Assembly: GCF_009909155.2 (NCBI RefSeq)
Contig: NZ_JAAAPM020000013.1
Span: 1 to 64,000, forward strand
DNA from: Flavobacterium undicola
GTDB lineage: Bacteria > Bacteroidota > Bacteroidia > Flavobacteriales > Flavobacteriaceae
DNA length: 64,000 nt
Direction: 5' to 3'
The notes beneath the pieces were generated by a model, which saw only the letters and a list, made by a program, of their open reading frames with translations, did no database searches and was not told where the DNA came from. The position numbers were made by a program, and so were the translations under genes. Shown in pieces: positions 47,701 to 55,510 of the stretch (its first letter is position 1; each line of letters opens with the position of its first letter).

Positions 47701-48087
47701 CGACAAATTAGTTGATTCTTTTGCCTTTTCAACTTTAGGAATTAAAGAAATTGTTTTTCCTTCAATAATCCATGTAATTGAAGTTTCTGCAAAAGCTTGT
47801 TCCAGCACCTTCTCAATCGGGGCACTTACAACATTAATAGAAATTGGCTTAACATTTTTTAAGATAGCCATGTCATAGAAAAAAACATAATTAGTTTGAC
47901 TTTTCATGACCGATATTACTTTCTTAAACGGAACATTCTTTCCTGAGAAAGTAATCGTTTGTGAGGACACTGCTGCTGAAACTTGGAAAGTCAGCGCGAT
48001 AACTAATATGGATGTTAATTTCATAACTTTCCAGGCGTTAGTAGTTAGCCAATGATTTTTCGGCTTGATTTTTGGTAATAATTTCAT
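44782..48087 (-). CDS. SusC-like TonB-dependent transporter 2 with STN domain
   Basis: A 1101-residue outer-membrane transporter. A signal (to about 43) is followed by an STN domain (about 45-115: FSGKNVPFKKVISVMKSQTN). A carboxypeptidase-regulatory-like domain (about 133-215), the plug (about 218-330; VVVGYGSKKRKDLTGAV, ASGTAIYGSRGANGVI) and the barrel come next. The STN domain is the module that talks to a FecR-type anti-sigma factor, and FecR and ECF sigma genes lie just upstream. This transporter therefore both imports a glycan and reports it. Its leader contains two hairpins. Confidence 0.95.
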   Translation of the reverse strand: MKLLPKIKPKNHWLTTNAWKVMKLTSILVIALTFQVSAAVSSQTITFSGKNVPFKKVISVMKSQTNYVFFYDMAILKNVKPISINVVSAPIEKVLEQAFAETSITWIIEGKTISLIPKVEKAKESTNLSIQQNIIKGKITDEKGAPLPGVTVLVKNTKKATTTDFDGNFELKTADSESTLVISYIGFATQEVKVSKSENLKIVLLQETSKLEDVVVVGYGSKKRKDLTGAVTTLSSDSYKDQPVLNSAAAIQGRVAGVAVNNNSGAPGGGIKVRIRGANSVNAGNEPLYVVDGIALSSSGFQDVNINDISSMEILKDASGTAIYGSRGANGVILITTKSGKTGKTKIQYSSFVSFNSPMKKYDLMDAVTYAKVANVAAGTTVFPNPDSFANKTTDMQNKIFANAVTQNHQVTVSGGTDNTKYFISGFYTDQEGLLLNSNQNKFGLRSNLGIKLSERFNLDLGMFVSRINSKNNTDIGDKGNPVMSGMTWAPTESIYDDEANGLYNVRAVSPIWQNPYMILKERNSNDFSNVGIFNGKLKYKITDWLTFTVNTGLDMKISKGAFLNNQWISPGNMGSGQSYREAYTFQNSDILTFHKTFNTVHDLTVTAVYENTSNKTSGFSASGSGLSSTINGYDNLSLNASQGISSNYTNWGILSYMGRFEYAYDSKYLLTATMRRDGSSKFQGKNKWSNFPSVGLGWKLSEESFIKDMDVFSTLKLRAGWGITGNQSVPPYSTLGLLNPFTYSYGTPTGYLGYSIGNPATPDVKWETTSQVDVGIDVSLLNNRLNFTADYYNKDTRDLLLFTNIPNYSGGGTFLKNVGKVNNRGFEMAVDFDAIQSENFKWSLGGNFSTNQNKVMSLGDESIVLRGPINGLISNPIQAIKKGEPLGSFYLIPWTGIYKNDDPTLGFKAGDNRYTDVSGNNSIGDEDKVISGSATPKYQWGFTNNFSYKNFELNIFIQGAHGNKMFNATYAATAVPTSDVAYPTLNEVSNYWTPQNTNAVWANPGSTTNRNIIESTRFLQDASYVRVKNISLSYSIPKSVVNVSSAKISISAQNFLTFTKYKGFDPEASSTSSSSDADAGIDLGAYPSPKTVTLSLNIGL

Positions 48088-48155
48088 ACTTTTGGTAATG
48101 GTTTTTGGTTAATAATAAATTCTCCTTGCTTGGTTTATCTATCTGTTTTCCATAA

Positions 48156-48217
48156 CTGTTCCTTTTTATTTTAGGAACAAGCCAGCAATGCTTCCAACAT
48201 CTGCTGGCTTTTTTTAT
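48156..48217. promoter_or_regulatory. Two hairpins between fecR and susC2
   Basis: GTTCCT...AGGAAC (48158-48178) and GCCAGCA...TGCTGGC (48181-48208) are adjacent. The second is followed by TTTTTTT on the plus strand and preceded by the complementary A run in the coding sense. They may be a bidirectional terminator or a folded leader of susC2. No -7 element was identified between them and 48087. Confidence 0.5.
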
Positions 48218-48267
48218 TAATAACAAATACATATTTTATAAAAAAGGGTTTCCCCGTTCTAATCTAA

Positions 48268-49440
48268 TTATGGCATCACTCTTAAAATATTTCCATCGAT
48301 TTTAAAATGTACCTTATTCTTTTCTAAAATTTTTAATACTTGTGATAACTGTAAATTCCTTTGTATTTCTCCTTCAAATGTTCTTTCAGGTATTCCTTTT
48401 TCAAATACAACATCTACATCATACCAACGGCTTAGTTGTCGTAAGACCGTTTGAATACTAGCATTTTCGAAGTAGAACACGCCATTTTTCCACCCCATCA
48501 CTTCTTCTAAATTCACATTATCATTTACGACAATAGGACCTAGTTTTTGTTTTTGAGCTTGCTGCCCGGGTTTCAACAACACTTTTTTACCTTTCTCAGT
48601 AAGCAAAACACTTCCTTCTAGAAGGGTGGTATTTACGGCAGCTTCATCATCATACGCATTTACGTTAAAATGAGTCCCTAATACATTGACCATCATATCA
48701 TTGACCAAAACTCTAAAAGGTCTGGTTTTATCTTTGGCAACTTCAAAATAAGCTTCCCCGGTTAGGGTTACTTTTCTTTCGTTTGCCGCGAAAGAAGTTG
48801 GAAAAGTAATTGATGAAGAGGCGTTAAGCCATACTTTTGTACCGTCAGATAATTCCAGATTATACTGTCGCGCTCTGGGAGTGGTCATGGTGTTGTACAC
48901 CGCTTGCGCACCACTGCCAGCCGTATATACAACCCCGCCATTCTTTTTTGAAACAGCCGTATTGTTTTGATTGGCTAACAATCCATTCCCTGCGCTATCC
49001 AAAACAATTTTGGAACCATTGGAAAGGGTCAGTATCGCTCCCGTTTTTCCAGGCTCTTTATCATTACTTTCTTTTGAAGCTACCATCACAGGAGATTGAT
49101 CTCTTTTTTGAAAAAGAGCAAAAGTTCCAATACCAATGGCTACTAAAACACTTGCAGCTACCGCTATTTTTTTCCAGTTAAATAACCTTATAACAGACGA
49201 CTCTTTTGTTTTTGAAGAAGCATACATTTTCTTCCTAAGTTCTTCGATAAACTTTTTAGTTACATCAGGACTAACTGTAGGAATTTCTACAGAGTCATAA
49301 TTTTCTCGAAGAATCGCATTCAGTTCCTCCGAATATTGGGGATTATCCAACATCACGAGTAGCATTGTTTTACCTTCAGGAGTAATCTCTCCTGAAATAA
49401 ACTGCTCCATAAGTTCTTTAAATACTTCTTTTTGATACAT
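48268..49440 (-). CDS. FecR family anti-sigma factor
   Basis: A 390-residue inner-membrane regulator. The cytoplasmic part (1-90) binds the sigma factor. One helix at 91-110 (KIAVAASVLVAIGIGTFALF) crosses the membrane. The periplasmic FecR domain (about 180-285; YNLELSDGTKVWLNASSSITFP, GEAYFEVAKDKTRPF) and a C-terminal DUF4974 domain (about 318-388) follow. The DUF4974 domain should contact the STN domain of SusC2. It is encoded 87 bp after the ECF gene and 180 bp before SusC2, the standard order for trans-envelope signalling in Bacteroidota. Confidence 0.94.
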   Translation of the reverse strand: MYQKEVFKELMEQFISGEITPEGKTMLLVMLDNPQYSEELNAILRENYDSVEIPTVSPDVTKKFIEELRKKMYASSKTKESSVIRLFNWKKIAVAASVLVAIGIGTFALFQKRDQSPVMVASKESNDKEPGKTGAILTLSNGSKIVLDSAGNGLLANQNNTAVSKKNGGVVYTAGSGAQAVYNTMTTPRARQYNLELSDGTKVWLNASSSITFPTSFAANERKVTLTGEAYFEVAKDKTRPFRVLVNDMMVNVLGTHFNVNAYDDEAAVNTTLLEGSVLLTEKGKKVLLKPGQQAQKQKLGPIVVNDNVNLEEVMGWKNGVFYFENASIQTVLRQLSRWYDVDVVFEKGIPERTFEGEIQRNLQLSQVLKILEKNKVHFKIDGNILRVMP

Positions 49441-49527
49441 AATATAAGGTTTTGGGGCGACCTAATTCAAGTCTCTATATATAAAGACGCAGATCGGTTA
49501 CCAAAGTGGCAATGAAAAATGAAAAAA

Positions 49528-50127
49528 TTATGAAAAAAATTTTAACCCTAAAGAAATTAGCGTTAATAAATTGATATTATAATGCTTATGAAGGTAATTT
49601 CTAAGAAAATTTAAAGCCTGTACCAAGTGCCAACGAACGGTTCTTGTAGCAATCCCCAATTCTTTACTAATATAGTCGGCATCCCTACCTTCCATGCGGC
49701 TTAACAGGAAAACAGAGCGTCTGGGTTCTTGCAAAAGTGCAGCCCCTTCATTTATAATTTTGACCAATTCCTGAAACTCATATTGCTCGTCTGGTTTTAA
49801 AAATAGCTCTTGAAACTTTTCTCCTTTTAGCGAATCCGTTTCTATTAATTTTTTCCGTATATGGCTAATAATTAAATTGCGACTTGCAATAAAAAGGTAG
49901 TTTTCAAAACTGTTTACTTCAGATAGTTTTTTTCGTTTTTCCCAAATCTGAATAAAAACATCTTGTGTTAATTCCTCGGCAACCGGATATGATTTCACAA
50001 AACTGAGAGCATGTTGAAGCACCTTTTGCCAATATTTTTCAACTAGCAAGGTATAAGACGATTCATCGCCTGCCGAAATACTCACTAAAAGAGCAGATTC
50101 ATTTAAAGATATCAAATTAGAGTTCAT
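49528..50127 (-). CDS. ECF sigma factor of the FecI type
   Basis: A 199-residue sigma factor with region 2 (about 25-95; PVAEELTQDVFIQIWEKRKKL, FENYLFIASRNLIISHIRKK) and region 4 (about 130-180; RDADYISKELGIATRTVRWHLVQAL). It pairs with the downstream FecR and should direct transcription of susC2/susD2 when SusC2 is loaded with ligand. The last ~25 residues are hydrophobic. It belongs to a different branch from the stand-alone sigma factor at 5047. Confidence 0.94.
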   Translation of the reverse strand: MNSNLISLNESALLVSISAGDESSYTLLVEKYWQKVLQHALSFVKSYPVAEELTQDVFIQIWEKRKKLSEVNSFENYLFIASRNLIISHIRKKLIETDSLKGEKFQELFLKPDEQYEFQELVKIINEGAALLQEPRRSVFLLSRMEGRDADYISKELGIATRTVRWHLVQALNFLRNYLHKHYNINLLTLISLGLKFFS

Positions 50128-50169
50128 ATTATATGATCGGCAATTAGTTTTAATGCAATACGATTAGAG

Positions 50170-50177
50170 CAAACATA
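50170..50177 (-). promoter_or_regulatory. Candidate -7 element of the sigma-fecR unit
   Basis: TATGTTTG on the minus strand matches TAnnTTTG and lies 43 bp before the sigma gene start. No clear -33 TTTG is seen at the right distance. Confidence 0.45.
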
Positions 50178-50358
50178 GCTAAAATAAATAAAAGTATAGA
50201 AGTTAAGAATGGGATTTGTTAAATCATTCGTATAATTGATTTCTTTTATCTTTATTAAAAATTCCATCCTAAGTCTATCCTTTAAATAAAAAATAAACTT
50301 CGGACTTATAAAATTAAAAGTATGAATTCACTCTTTAAAAAAACCAAATCAGGTATTT

Positions 50359-53300
50359 TTATTTCTCTTCCTGACTTTGTTCCACAAATTGAGTTGGTGT
50401 CATACCAAAAAGTTCTTTAAAAGTTTTGGTGAAATAAGCCGAAGAGTTAAACCCACACATATGTGTTAGTTCCTTCACCGAATATTTTTTGGTCAACAAT
50501 AATTCCGAAGCATATTTTAAACGAATGGTTCGAATAAAATTACTCGGATTTTGTCCTGTAATCGAACTGATTTTTCTATAAAACTGAGATCTACCAATTC
50601 CTAATGATTTTATGATATCTTCTAAACTAAAATCAGGATCGGAGATATTATCCATCACAATTTTAGTTGTTTTATCTAAAAATGCTTCATCAATAGAGTT
50701 GGTCGTTATTTCGCTCGAAGGCAGAATCGTCCCTATAGAAGCAAATCGTTCCTTAGCTCTTTTTCGGGCTTCCAAAAGATTTTTAATTCTAGCTTTTAAA
50801 ACATTAATATTGAATGGTTTTGATAAATACTCATCGGCTCCTGTATCGTAACCCTCGATTCTATCTTCTTCCAAACTTCTTGCTGTCAACAAAATAATAG
50901 GAATATGACTGGTTTCAATATCATTTTTAGCCTGGCGACACATTTCAAATCCATCCATTTCAGGCATCATTACATCGCTAATAACAATATCAGGATAAAA
51001 TTTCTTAATCATTTTTAATCCAAGAAGTCCATTGGCGGCTTCTTTAACCTGAAACTGATAACTCAATTCACTTTTTAAATGATTACGCAACTCTTTATTG
51101 TCCTCAACAATAAGCACAACAGGACGATTACTTTTATCAGTAGTAACCGCTTCATCATCTACGTCTTCATTAGATATCGCAATTTCATATTCGGCAGAAG
51201 TGATAGAAACCTTATCAATTTTATAATTACCGGATTCGTATAAATCAGATTGATTTTTCTCAACGGGAAGATCAGCCGGTAATCGCACTATAAAAGTAGA
51301 ACCAACCTGATATTCACTTTCAACCAGAATTTCTCCTTGATGCAACTCGACCAAACTTTTAATAAAATTCAGTCCAATTCCAGTTCCTGATTTAGAACTA
51401 TCGGCGTGGAAAAAACGCTGAAAAACGGCATTCAATTGCTCTCTCTTTAATCCTATTCCGGTATCAGCTACTCTAATTTCCACATCCCTTTCTACTGTTT
51501 TTCTTTTAAAAAATCTTAAATAAGTATGTTCTTTCTCAATCATTACTTCATGTATTGACAAAGTTACTTCGCCTCCTTTATCAGTAAATTTAAGTGCATT
51601 AGAAAGTAAATTAGTCAATATTTTTTCGATTTTGTCTGGATCAAACATGCCGTACAATTGCTTTTTAGGTGCATCAAAAACAAAATCGATTCCTTTAGCT
51701 TTAGCCAAATCTTCAAACAATAAAAAAATATCTTTACTGAATTTCACAATATTCATACGGGAAATCTCCAAAGGTTTTTTCCCTAAATCCATTTTCCTAA
51801 GATCTAATAACTGATTGACAAGATGTAAAAGTCTTCGGCTACTTCTTTGAATAATAAGTGCCGATTTTTTAACCTCCTCAGGATCATTAAAAGAAGAAAG
51901 AATTTTATCAACCGGATTGAGGATTAGAGTCAAAGGTGTTCTAAATTCATGAGAAACGTTGATAAAGAAGTTTAATTTCATTTGATCCAATTCCTGTTCT
52001 TTCTCTTCTCTAACTTTTTTAGTATAAAAATAAATTGAATACCACAGGATAAATACAAATACCAAAAGATACAATGTATAGGCCCACCAGGTTTTCCAAG
52101 GCGGCGATTGTACTTTTATTTTCACAGCAGTTTTTCTCGCCTGATCCCATTGTCCGTCAATAGAAGCCATTACTTCAAAAGTATAGGTTCCAGGCTCTAA
52201 ATTAGAATAGTTCGCCACTCTGGTATTTCCAGCATTGATAAAATCCTCATCAAGCCCTTCCATTTTATAAGCATATTTTACCCGTTCCGGATTTTGATAA
52301 TTTAAAGCGACAAAACCAAATGAGATATACCCCTGATCATACTTAAGTTCTATCTCTTTAACTTTAGTTACCTCACTATCAAGCAACACTCTGCCATTAA
52401 TGCTTTCTCCCGCACTTACTTTTTTATTAAACAATCGTATTTCAGTAATAACCGGATTTACAACATTTGATTTTAAAGAAATAGCATTGGGATTGAAAAT
52501 ATTAAATCCATTTATTCCTCCCACAATAATACGTCCATCATGAGTTTTTCCAATAGATTTACTTTGAAATTCAGTTCCTTGTAATCCGTCATGAGTATTG
52601 AAATTTTTAAAAATTCCAGTTTTAGGATTAAAATAAGTTAATCCTCCCTTACTGGTAATCCATAAATTTCTATTATTATCTTCCTGAATACCTACCACTA
52701 GATTATTAGGCAACCCATTTAAAGAAGAATAAAAGTGCTTTAAATTGAATCTGGAATCCAATTCATACAATCCCATATCAGTACCTACCCATATGTTTTT
52801 TTTATAATCTTCAGTAATGTAGTTAACACGAGTTCCTTGAATATTCTTAATTTTAATTTCAGCAAAATTAATTTTACCAGGAATCTGTCCTTTTATACGG
52901 TTTAGATTGGTAACACACAAACCCTGTGAGGTCCCTACGAAAAGTCTATTTTTAGAATCTATAAAAAGCGAAAACACAAAATTACTTATTAGACTTTTTG
53001 AATCTCCTGGTACATTTTTATATTGATAAAATTTTTCCGCAACAGGATCAAACAAATTCAGCCCGCCTGTTGATGTTCCTAACCAGATACGTCCTTCTGA
53101 ATCTTTTTTAGCATTCCAAACCGTATTTTGTCCAATAGAAAAAGGATTTGTTTTACTATACTGATAAGACTTTGCCATACCTGAATCAGGGTAAAACTTA
53201 TTAAGTCCTCCATCCCAGGTACAAACCCACAAAACTCCATTATCCCCTTCTACTAAATTTACAATTTTATCAGAACTCAACGAGTTTGGATCTCCCTGTC

Positions 53301-54531
53301 TAGCTCTGTAATGCTTAAAAGTTCCATTTTTTTCATCAAAAAGATTTAATCCTCCACCATCAGTACCTATCCAAATTCTTTTTTTACTATCCTCCAAAAC
53401 AGATTGTGCTATTTTAGCACTCAGCCCCTCGTTACTCTCAGACTTATAAAAATAATGTCCAAAAGAAGATTTAGAAATAGCCAGTTTATTCAGTCCTGTA
53501 TTGTAAGTTGCAATCCAAAAAATTCCATTTTTATCTTCCAAAACTTCTGAAGCTTGGTTATTAGACAATGAAAAAGGATTAAATGGATTGTGTTGTAAAT
53601 GCTGCAGTAAACCCTTTTTTTTGTCTAAGAGAAATATTCCATCCCCATCTGTTGAGGCCCAAATGACTCCTTTTTTATCTTGATATAGGTGAAAAATCGG
53701 AACTCTTTTATTTAAAGGAGATACATTTTTAACAGTACCCTTATTAATATCTAACAGAAATAAATGAGAGATATCATTCCCAATCCAAAAATCTCCATCT
53801 TTATCGATAAGAACTTGTTTAGGTAAATGATTCAAATATTGGCTTCCTTTGAAATCAATCGGAAATCTTGTAAAATTATTTGTATTAGGATTGTATCTAT
53901 GCAAATGGTTCGCTTTAGTTGCAATCCAGATATTCCCTTTACGATCCTCGATAATACTTGTAACATCATTACTGTCTATTGATTGAGGATTCTTTGAATT
54001 ATAACTATAATGACTAAAATTGATTTTATCGTAAGTACTATCTTCTATGTTGTCCAACAATAATTTAGTAACCCCATTTTTAGTAGCTACCCAAAGGGTA
54101 TTATCATTCTTATGATATAAAAGCCCATTGATTTCTTCACGATAATTTACTCCTTCTTTCTTTTTTTTGTATAAATCAATCTTGTAAAATTTCTCCGTAT
54201 TCCTATCAAAAATATTCAGTCCATTACTGGTTCCAATCCACAAACGCCCCTGCTTATCTTCCGTTATAACAGTAATTCTATTATTACTAATTGAATTTGG
54301 ATTGTCTAAAATATTGCGATAAATTTCAAAATCATATCCATCATACTTATTTAGACCATCAATAGTTCCAAACCATAAAAATCCTTCATGATCCTGAAAA
54401 ATATCAACACAAGTACTGCTTGAAAGCCCTTTTGAGGTATCAAAATTTTCGAATTTCAAATTTGAATATTGAGCTTGAACGTAACAAGTAAATAATACAA
54501 ATAAGAACCCAATTTTATTTTTTATTTTCAT
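50359..54531 (-). CDS. Hybrid two-component regulator (HTCS)
   Basis: A 1390-residue one-protein phosphorelay. A signal peptide (1-20) leads into about a dozen periplasmic two-component propeller repeats (about 30-690, each like GLWFGT-DGLNKYD). A Y_Y_Y domain (about 715-795) and a membrane helix (about 812-833) follow. The kinase has the phospho-His861 in VSHEFRTPL, and the ATPase has NLLSNALKFTDKGG, DTGIGL and GTGIGL. The receiver has Asp1186 in ISDVMMPEMDG, and an AraC helix-turn-helix (about 1285-1385) ends the protein. It senses an oligosaccharide in the periplasm and activates the locus directly. The promoters at 30134 and 42893 are the likely targets. Confidence 0.95.
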   Translation of the reverse strand: MKIKNKIGFLFVLFTCYVQAQYSNLKFENFDTSKGLSSSTCVDIFQDHEGFLWFGTIDGLNKYDGYDFEIYRNILDNPNSISNNRITVITEDKQGRLWIGTSNGLNIFDRNTEKFYKIDLYKKKKEGVNYREEINGLLYHKNDNTLWVATKNGVTKLLLDNIEDSTYDKINFSHYSYNSKNPQSIDSNDVTSIIEDRKGNIWIATKANHLHRYNPNTNNFTRFPIDFKGSQYLNHLPKQVLIDKDGDFWIGNDISHLFLLDINKGTVKNVSPLNKRVPIFHLYQDKKGVIWASTDGDGIFLLDKKKGLLQHLQHNPFNPFSLSNNQASEVLEDKNGIFWIATYNTGLNKLAISKSSFGHYFYKSESNEGLSAKIAQSVLEDSKKRIWIGTDGGGLNLFDEKNGTFKHYRARQGDPNSLSSDKIVNLVEGDNGVLWVCTWDGGLNKFYPDSGMAKSYQYSKTNPFSIGQNTVWNAKKDSEGRIWLGTSTGGLNLFDPVAEKFYQYKNVPGDSKSLISNFVFSLFIDSKNRLFVGTSQGLCVTNLNRIKGQIPGKINFAEIKIKNIQGTRVNYITEDYKKNIWVGTDMGLYELDSRFNLKHFYSSLNGLPNNLVVGIQEDNNRNLWITSKGGLTYFNPKTGIFKNFNTHDGLQGTEFQSKSIGKTHDGRIIVGGINGFNIFNPNAISLKSNVVNPVITEIRLFNKKVSAGESINGRVLLDSEVTKVKEIELKYDQGYISFGFVALNYQNPERVKYAYKMEGLDEDFINAGNTRVANYSNLEPGTYTFEVMASIDGQWDQARKTAVKIKVQSPPWKTWWAYTLYLLVFVFILWYSIYFYTKKVREEKEQELDQMKLNFFINVSHEFRTPLTLILNPVDKILSSFNDPEEVKKSALIIQRSSRRLLHLVNQLLDLRKMDLGKKPLEISRMNIVKFSKDIFLLFEDLAKAKGIDFVFDAPKKQLYGMFDPDKIEKILTNLLSNALKFTDKGGEVTLSIHEVMIEKEHTYLRFFKRKTVERDVEIRVADTGIGLKREQLNAVFQRFFHADSSKSGTGIGLNFIKSLVELHQGEILVESEYQVGSTFIVRLPADLPVEKNQSDLYESGNYKIDKVSITSAEYEIAISNEDVDDEAVTTDKSNRPVVLIVEDNKELRNHLKSELSYQFQVKEAANGLLGLKMIKKFYPDIVISDVMMPEMDGFEMCRQAKNDIETSHIPIILLTARSLEEDRIEGYDTGADEYLSKPFNINVLKARIKNLLEARKRAKERFASIGTILPSSEITTNSIDEAFLDKTTKIVMDNISDPDFSLEDIIKSLGIGRSQFYRKISSITGQNPSNFIRTIRLKYASELLLTKKYSVKELTHMCGFNSSAYFTKTFKELFGMTPTQFVEQSQEEK

Positions 54532-54584
54532 TCTATTTTTTTCCTAAAACATTAAATAATTTCTAGGATTACAGTTAATATTAT

Positions 54585-54592
54585 CAAAAATA
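54585..54592 (-). promoter_or_regulatory. Candidate -7 element of the HTCS gene
   Basis: TATTTTTG on the minus strand fits TAnnTTTG, 54 bp before the start at 54531. In AT-rich DNA such a match could be chance. Confidence 0.4.
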
Positions 54593-54715
54593 AGTAAATT
54601 AAATAGGAAAACACTAGCTTAAAAATTCTTTTTTAAGTTTGTTTTTTAATGTTTCATTTGTGTGTAAGAAAAGAAAGCTGAATTTTCATTTTATATGTCG
54701 AAAACGCATCTTCAT

Positions 54716-54759
54716 AAAAAAATTAGAGCAAAAAACAATATTGTTTTTTACTCTAATTT
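54716..54759 (-). terminator. 38-bp palindrome terminating the cupin gene
   Basis: The arms AATTAGAGCAAAAAACAAT and ATTGTTTTTTACTCTAATT pair with one mismatch and no loop. TTTTTATG follows on the minus strand, and A/T runs flank both sides. It lies 41 bp past the stop at 54800 and could serve both strands. Confidence 0.75.
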
Positions 54760-54799
54760 AAAAATGATTCTTCATTTTAGAAATAATTTAAATAACTTT

Positions 54800-55315
54800 T
54801 TATCGTCCAAAATCGTCCTGCAAACGAACAATATCTTCTTCATCAGAAGGATTATTAGAATCTGTGTGTTGCCAAATTTCAGCTACAATTCCCCAAGAAC
54901 CTAAACCTATCAAACGATGACGTTCGCCTTTATTCATTTGAATAAAACTTCCCTGATTAAGTTGTTGAAGTTCTCCTTCCTCATCTGTAGCACTGGTTTT
55001 CACTCCTACTGAACCCGAAAGAATTGTCCAAATCTCAGCTCTTCTAAAGTGATATTGCCAAGACAAACGCTTATTGGGTGCAACAACCAAAATTTTCGGA
55101 CTCAATTTATTGGTAATCTGAATTTCAGACATTTCAAGATGCGGGAAAAATTTGGCAGCAAAAGCTTGTGCCTGCTTTTCATCTATTACAAAAAAACCTC
55201 CCCAAGGTCTGGTTTGATCCTGTTGTACTACGGTAAAATTTTCATCTTTCAAGAAAGAAGCAATCTGTTCAAAAACGATGTCCTTTTCTAATTCTTCAGA
55301 TAAATTAAAATCCAT
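54800..55315 (-). CDS. Cupin protein related to mannose-6-phosphate isomerase type II
   Basis: A 171-residue cytosolic cupin. WGGFFVIDE, KLSPKILVVAPNKRLSWQYH and AEIWTILSGSVGV form the first cupin motif, and GSFIQMNKGERHRLIGLGSWGIVAEIWQ the second. The pattern matches the C-terminal isomerase domain of phosphomannose isomerase/GDP-mannose pyrophosphorylase proteins, here standing alone. A sugar-phosphate isomerase or sugar-binding role is plausible. It lies alone between the HTCS and GH13 genes, with its own terminator. Confidence 0.75.
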   Translation of the reverse strand: MDFNLSEELEKDIVFEQIASFLKDENFTVVQQDQTRPWGGFFVIDEKQAQAFAAKFFPHLEMSEIQITNKLSPKILVVAPNKRLSWQYHFRRAEIWTILSGSVGVKTSATDEEGELQQLNQGSFIQMNKGERHRLIGLGSWGIVAEIWQHTDSNNPSDEEDIVRLQDDFGR

Positions 55316-55463
55316 TCTATTCTTTGTTTTTATTTAGTGTTTATATATCAATATTAAAAGCGATAAAATTATTCATTTAAAATAAACTAACCGTTCTGAA
55401 CTATACTGAGTTCAGAAAATATTAAAAATAACAAATGATCACACTTTTTTTACCGTAAAAATG

Positions 55464-55488
55464 CGGTGATAAACTTAGTTAATCACCG
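55464..55488 (-). terminator. Terminator of the GH13 gene
   Basis: Stem CGGTGAT / ATCACCG with an 11-base loop, 23 bp past the stop at 55511, then ATTTTTACGG on the minus strand. The stem is good and the T tract short. Confidence 0.6.
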
Positions 55489-55510
55489 TAACTTCTTTTT
55501 TTCAATAAAT

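Noticed and set aside
48038..48232. 64-codon minus-strand frame over the susC2 leader
   Set aside because: It overlaps the susC2 start and both hairpins, and its composition is like random AT-rich translation.
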